Under the pieces are notes generated by a model. That model did no database searches and was not told the DNA's origin. It was given only the letters and a program-made list of their open reading frames with translations. DNA of 26,344 nt from RGIG426 sp045640165 (GTDB lineage: Bacteria; Bacillota; Clostridia; Oscillospirales; Acutalibacteraceae): NCBI GenBank assembly GCA_045640165.1, contig JAZUEK010000045.1:1-26344 (forward strand), written 5' to 3'. The position numbers and the translations under genes are program-made. Shown here one piece after another: positions 23,575 through 26,344 of the stretch (positions within the stretch are counted from its first letter, which is position 1; each line of letters opens with the position of its first letter).

Positions 23575-25257
23575 TTTGCTTTGGGTTTCTTTTTTGTTTT
23601 GAGCATCTTTCAAGCGCTTTTGGAACGCGGCTTCCATTTCTTCCGGTGTCATTTCTTGTACAATGCCGACACCATTGAAATAGATGTCCAAAATTTGAAC
23701 CCGTTTTCCGTCAACATAACGCGGTGCATGAACCTCGATTTTCTCGATGTATTCGTGCAGAAGTTCCGGCGTGAGTTCGGTAAACTCCGTAAGGCGTTTG
23801 ACTTTTTCGATGAACTTTTGCAACCCCACCGATTTGTCCGTTTCAACCGAAAGATACATCTCCATATCCGGAACTGCCGCTTTGAGAGTTGCTTGTTCTC
23901 GCTCGAGAGATTCGGTCATCGTGGCATACCGTTCATCGGACAATTTTCCGTTGGCGTTATCCTCATACAGTTTAAGGATAAGACCGTCAATTTCGGTGAT
24001 ACGGTTCTTTGCTTTTGTCAATTCCTTTTTCTTTGCCGCAAGCTCTTTCTTTTTCTCCGTTCCATAATGAGCCATTTGCATTTCTGCAAATTCTTCCTCG
24101 AAGATATGGATCATGTTAAAAACCCGTCGCATCGCCTCAAATGTCATTTCATATACGACTTTTTCACGAATAAAATGGGCGGAGCATACTTCGGAGTTCC
24201 TGCGGTAAGACGAGCAAAAGAAATTTGCTTGCTCACGCTTGTAGTTGCCGGTTGCGCTGTAATACAGTTTTTCTTTGCAATCCGCACAATAGAGAATACC
24301 GGAAAACATACTGATGATTCCCGTTCTTGTCGGACGGCGGCGATGTTGCCGCAGCTCCTGCACAAGAGCAAAGGTTTCGCGGTCAATGATGGCAGGATGG
24401 GTGTTTTCAAAAATTTTCCATTCTTCGGGCGGTCTTTCAATCTTCGTTTTGTTCTTGAAAGACTTGGTAGTGGTACGGAAATTGACAGTATCTCCACAGT
24501 ATTCCTGCTTCGACAGCATGTCCGATACCGTTGCGGCGCACCAATTGTTTTTCACCGCCGGTAAGTTTCCGCATTTGCGCCGAACGCTGCTCCAATACTC
24601 TGCCGGAGTGGGCACGCCGTCCGCTTTCAACTTTTTCGCAATCTGTGTCGGTCCGAGTCCGGCAACACACATTTCGAAAATCCGTTTTACAACCGCCGCA
24701 GCCGGCTCGTCAATCACCCAGACCTCATCTTTGCTTTCCGGGTCCTTCATATAGCCGTAAGGCGGATTGGTTGTCAGCGGTTTTCCCGACATCCCTTTGT
24801 TCTTGAACACATTGCGTACCTTTTGACTCGTGTTCTTCGCGTGCCATTCGTTGAACAAGTCTTGCATAGGAACAAGATCGCTGATACCGTTGGCGGTGTC
24901 GATATTATCCATAATGGCAATATACCGAATTCCCATACGGTCAAATTCTTCTTCCATAAGCTGACCGACAATCAAGCGGTTACGGCCTAAACGAGAATGG
25001 TCTTTCACGATAAGCGTGCCGATCATCCCTTGTTCGCCGAGCTCCATAATTTCCGTGAAAGCGGGGCGTGCAAATGTCGTGCCCGACCAACCGTCATCCA
25101 CGAAAACACGCGTGTTTTTGAAACCGTTGTCCTTTGCGTATTTCTCTAAAATGGATTGCTGATTTTTGATGCTGCCTGACAGACCTTCTTGCTCATCATC
25201 ACGCGATAAGCGGCAGTACAAGGCAGTGATTTTGTCCGACTGATTGATTTTTTTCAT
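23566..25257 (-). CDS. Large serine recombinase (TnpX-like, DUF4368 C-terminus)
   Basis: This is the site-specific integrase/excisionase of the mobile element, 563 residues. The resolvase domain (about 9-155) has catalytic Ser18 in LYCRLSRDDE and the helix motif VKDHSRLGRN. The recombinase domain (about 170-300) includes PPYGYMKDPESKDEVWVIDEPAAAVVKRIFEM. A zinc ribbon follows with YCADC and FFCSS...EVCSAH. A coiled coil (about 395-440) and the DUF4368-type end (LLHEYIEKIEVH...IYFNGVGIV) close the protein. It is full length with no frameshift, so it may be active. AGGAAAGGAGA precedes the ATG. A strong promoter with a palindrome lies upstream. Confidence 0.95.
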   Translation of the reverse strand: MKKINQSDKITALYCRLSRDDEQEGLSGSIKNQQSILEKYAKDNGFKNTRVFVDDGWSGTTFARPAFTEIMELGEQGMIGTLIVKDHSRLGRNRLIVGQLMEEEFDRMGIRYIAIMDNIDTANGISDLVPMQDLFNEWHAKNTSQKVRNVFKNKGMSGKPLTTNPPYGYMKDPESKDEVWVIDEPAAAVVKRIFEMCVAGLGPTQIAKKLKADGVPTPAEYWSSVRRKCGNLPAVKNNWCAATVSDMLSKQEYCGDTVNFRTTTKSFKNKTKIERPPEEWKIFENTHPAIIDRETFALVQELRQHRRRPTRTGIISMFSGILYCADCKEKLYYSATGNYKREQANFFCSSYRRNSEVCSAHFIREKVVYEMTFEAMRRVFNMIHIFEEEFAEMQMAHYGTEKKKELAAKKKELTKAKNRITEIDGLILKLYEDNANGKLSDERYATMTESLEREQATLKAAVPDMEMYLSVETDKSVGLQKFIEKVKRLTEFTELTPELLHEYIEKIEVHAPRYVDGKRVQILDIYFNGVGIVQEMTPEEMEAAFQKRLKDAQNKKETQSKTA

Positions 25258-25279
25258 AAATCTCCTTTCCTCAGCCGGA

Positions 25280-25295
25280 TATGATGTGAATCATA
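25280..25295. promoter_or_regulatory. 16-bp palindromic operator candidate for the recombinase
   Basis: TATGAT-GTGA-ATCATA is a perfect inverted repeat just downstream of the predicted transcription start of the recombinase. The position suits a repressor or autoregulation by the recombinase. Confidence 0.55.
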
Positions 25296-25305
25296 GGACA
25301 CTTGT

Positions 25306-25334
25306 ATTGTATCATACCCGACTGACTATTTCAA
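25306..25334 (-). promoter_or_regulatory. Sigma-A promoter of the recombinase gene
   Basis: On the minus strand, TTGAAA (25329-25334) and TACAAT (25306-25311) are separated by exactly 17 bases, with TATGATACAAT forming a strong -10 region. It lies in the short gap after the TnpW-like gene, so the recombinase can be expressed independently. Confidence 0.75.
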
Positions 25335-25344
25335 CGCATAGATG

Positions 25345-25581
25345 CTATTTTCGAGAAATGTTATTCTGCTTCAAGAGAAGTCGTTGTGTTTTTGCAAAAA
25401 TGCTCTCATTTGCTTTTTCATTAAAATGGCAACGGACAATATAGATGGTGCCGTCCATTTCATTCATAAACCGCAGATGAAGTGCCGGATCGTTGGTAAA
25501 CCATTCGAGCCGTTCTTCCGTTGTCATTTCCGTTAATTGTTCGAAGATTGTGTCATACAAGCTTTTCAGTTTGTCATTCAT
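25345..25581 (-). CDS. TnpW-like transposon-encoded protein
   Basis: This is a small protein of 78 residues from the ATG at 25581, with AAAGGAGA about 11 bases upstream. The C-terminal half (DGTIYIVRCHFNEKANESIF) resembles the short conserved core of TnpW proteins that lie beside tnpX in Tn4451-type elements. The N-terminal half (LYDTIFEQLTEMTTEERLEWF) is predicted helical. Function is unknown. The frame stays open upstream to a GTG at 25728 (127 residues), but that stretch is full of hairpins and lacks a good ribosome site, so I prefer the short form. Confidence 0.72.
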   Translation of the reverse strand: MNDKLKSLYDTIFEQLTEMTTEERLEWFTNDPALHLRFMNEMDGTIYIVRCHFNEKANESIFAKTQRLLLKQNNISRK

Positions 25582-25611
25582 TGCTTTGATTCTCCTTTCA
25601 AGTGGGGTTAC

Positions 25612-25712
25612 AGGGGCGTTGCCCCTTTCGTGTCGCTGACACGGAGGGATGGTGGCTACACAAATCCCATGCTCGTTATCCTTACGGATAGGACAGCCAC
25701 CGTATAGCCACC
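25612..25712 (-). promoter_or_regulatory. Structured leader upstream of the TnpW-like gene
   Basis: Read on the minus strand there are four stems: TATCC-GTAA-GGATA, GTGTC-AGC-GACAC, GGGGC-AAC-GCCCC, and an outer pairing. In the outer pairing TAGCCACC (25651-25658 on the other strand) can pair with either of two GGTGGCT copies (25695-25701 or 25705-25712). Mutually exclusive pairing suggests a structured RNA or attenuator. Whether it is transcribed is not known. Confidence 0.45.
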
Positions 25713-25880
25713 GATTGTTTTTAAGCACCGCGCTCCCGAGTCGGTTTTTGTATTCCTACCCCTTTTAAGCGGTGTCGCCTCGCTCGTTTCATCGCGCAGT
25801 CATATCTTCCTCGGGTGCGGCTATTCAGTTGTAAAATAGGCCCCTAATGTATAGGGACAAAGGGGTGCCGTTTGTACAGT

Positions 25881-25896
25881 CTTTTTTCGAAAAAAG
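25881..25896. repeat. 16-bp perfect palindrome
   Basis: CTTTTTTCGAAAAAAG is a perfect palindrome. It lies 13 bases after the GGTGCCGTTT block at 25864, and a broken version (gttttccgaaaaaac) stands in the same place after the second GGTGCCGTTT block at about 26135-26149. Confidence 0.7.
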
Positions 25897-25907
25897 TTCA
25901 AGAAGAT

Positions 25908-25967
25908 TGGCGCCATTTTGGCGCCACCGACCGATCACCCCCGAAAGCTGGCGCCATTTTGGCGCCA
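25908..25967. repeat. Two copies of TGGCGCCATTTTGGCGCCA (four 8-bp palindromes)
   Basis: Identical 19-base units lie at 25908-25926 and 25949-25967. Each holds two TGGCGCCA palindromes whose starts are 11 bases apart. The units start 41 bases apart. The spacing places the sites about one and four helical turns apart, on roughly one face of the DNA, as for cooperatively bound iterons or operators. Confidence 0.85.
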
Positions 25968-25998
25968 AATCGCTCGACAAAACATCCCGGAAAAATAT

Positions 25999-26248
25999 CC
26001 CTCTACCTATTAGCCAGAAAAACGGCTGTTTTTTAGGGGGTAATTTGAAAATATGTCAAAATCGACAACACACTTGCCAAAGAGTGCAAATTACCCCTCT
26101 ACTTATAAGGACTGGGAGGTGCCGTTTTTGAAGGTGTTTTCCGAAAAAACTTTTGATTTTCCGAAAAATTTTCCTTTCTACTAATGGTTGTAGAAAAATC
26201 GCCCGATTTTTAACCACAATTTCAAAAAATTTCCTTTCACCCTCTTAG
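25999..26248. repeat. Degenerate CCYYTCTAC-type direct repeats
   Basis: Related units lie at 25999 (CCCTCTACCTATTAG), 26094 (CCCCTCTACTTATAAGG), 26173 (CCTTTCTACTAATGG) and 26233 (CCTTTCACCCTCTTAG), with a weaker one at 25841 (CCCCTAATGTATAGGG). The units at 25999, 26173 and 26233 are each followed within a few bases by AGAAAAA. The last two belong to about 59-bp direct repeats (26170-26229 and 26230-26288) that share GTAGAAAAATCGCC and ATTTCAAAAAA. Confidence 0.65.
26037..26097. repeat. 11-bp perfect inverted repeat with 39-base loop
   Basis: GGGGTAATTTG (26037-26047) and CAAATTACCCC (26087-26097) are perfect complements. The right arm overlaps one of the CCCCTCTAC units. Long-loop inverted repeats of this kind occur at transfer or single-strand origins; this is only a suggestion. 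Confidence 0.7.
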
Positions 26249-26300
26249 TAGAAAAATCGCCGAAAATTCAACATGCGATTTCAAAAAAATTCGAGAAAAT

Positions 26301-26330
26301 AAAAAAGTCCTCTCGCTCGTTGGCGAGGGG
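26301..26330 (-). terminator. Terminator of a minus-strand gene lying to the right
   Basis: On the minus strand, CCCCTCGC pairs with GCGAGAGG (8 bp with one G-U pair, 6-base loop), followed by ACTTTTTTATTTT. It implies a minus-strand gene of the element just beyond the window edge. Confidence 0.75.
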
Positions 26331-26344
26331 GTTTACATGTATAA

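Larger units (their letters stand above)
23512..26344. mobile_element. Integrated Tn4451-like element (left part; right end outside window)
   Basis: A TnpX-like large serine recombinase and a TnpW-like protein sit together, followed by a long AT-richer non-coding block unlike the compact chromosome to the left. The left boundary is inferred to lie between the terminator hairpin ending at 23511 and the recombinase stop at 23566; the exact junction cannot be read without the empty site. The element continues past 26344. It could be an integrative mobilizable element or the end of a larger conjugative one. Confidence 0.72.
25582..26344. other. Gene-free, repeat-rich control region of the mobile element
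   Basis: About 760 bases hold no reading frame I can support. A 94-codon plus-strand frame at 25847-26131 has no ribosome site and runs through the repeats. The stretch contains a CACCGC/GCGGTG inverted repeat (25726-25774), a 16-bp palindrome, four TGGCGCCA palindromes, an 11-bp inverted repeat, several degenerate direct repeats and a terminator at the right edge. Composition is AT-rich from about 25980 on. It could be an origin of replication or transfer, or a multi-promoter control region. Confidence 0.6.

Noticed and set aside
23581..24564. Plus-strand open frame of 327 codons
   Set aside because: It is a shadow of the serine recombinase, whose domains and promoter are clear on the other strand.
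25908..25967. Possible CRISPR array
   Set aside because: There are only two 19-base units, each itself palindromic, with a single 22-base gap and no cas genes.
26011..26035. AGCC-GGCT hairpin followed by T6 on the plus strand
   Set aside because: The stem is only 4 bp and no plus-strand gene precedes it, so a terminator call is not supported.
25847..26131. Plus-strand frame of 94 codons in the element's control region
   Set aside because: There is no ribosome site, no recognisable family, and the frame passes through palindromes and inverted repeats.

Overview
The window looks like chromosomal DNA of a spore-forming, anaerobic member of the Clostridia, probably Oscillospiraceae/Ruminococcaceae-like. 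The basis is a spoIVA gene with spoIVF-like neighbours, a secreted dockerin protein, the Firmicutes order tig-clpP-clpX-lon-ysxC and rplS-lepB-rbgA-rnhB, strong GGAGG-type ribosome sites, moderately GC-rich coding DNA, and a Tn4451-like serine recombinase at the right end. The species call is an inference from content and gene order.

Left part (1-4368): the end of dapA and complete dapB lie on the plus strand and finish at a bidirectional terminator. They converge on a minus-strand gene for a secreted dockerin protein, which is followed on the minus strand by lysA. Three lysine/diaminopimelate genes therefore flank a dockerin gene.

Centre (4391-13255, all minus strand): the transcription order is thrC, a metallophosphoesterase, tig, clpP, clpX, lon, ysxC, lysA. 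thrC has a near-consensus sigma-A promoter carrying a 17-bp perfect palindrome over the start site. No terminator is evident until after lysA, so chaperone (trigger factor), proteases (ClpXP, Lon), a ribosome-assembly GTPase and amino-acid synthesis genes may share transcripts. Trigger factor carries an unusual lysine/alanine/proline-rich tail encoded by three 78-bp tandem repeats.

Right-centre (13356-20543, minus strand): rplS has a promoter, a likely autoregulatory leader and a terminator. It is followed by two tandem signal peptidase I genes, rbgA, rnhB, a YraN nuclease-fold gene and an M19 dipeptidase. Upstream of rplS sit a TIGR03960-type radical SAM gene and its TIGR03936/DUF2344 partner, under their own sigma-A promoter.

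Sporulation block (20600-23388, minus strand): spoIVA, then a membrane-anchored M23 (LytM) protein by ATGA overlap, then an M50 intramembrane metalloprotease. The last two look like a SpoIVFA/SpoIVFB pair placed behind spoIVA, with a plausible sigma-E promoter.

Right end (about 23512-26344): part of an integrated mobile element. It has a large serine recombinase (TnpX-like, DUF4368 type), a TnpW-like small protein, and about 760 bases without a convincing gene that are dense in palindromes and repeats. These include four TGGCGCCA palindromes at helical spacing, an 11-bp inverted repeat and five degenerate CCYYTCTAC-type units. That non-coding block is the least explained part of the window and may hold a replication or transfer origin, or structured RNA.
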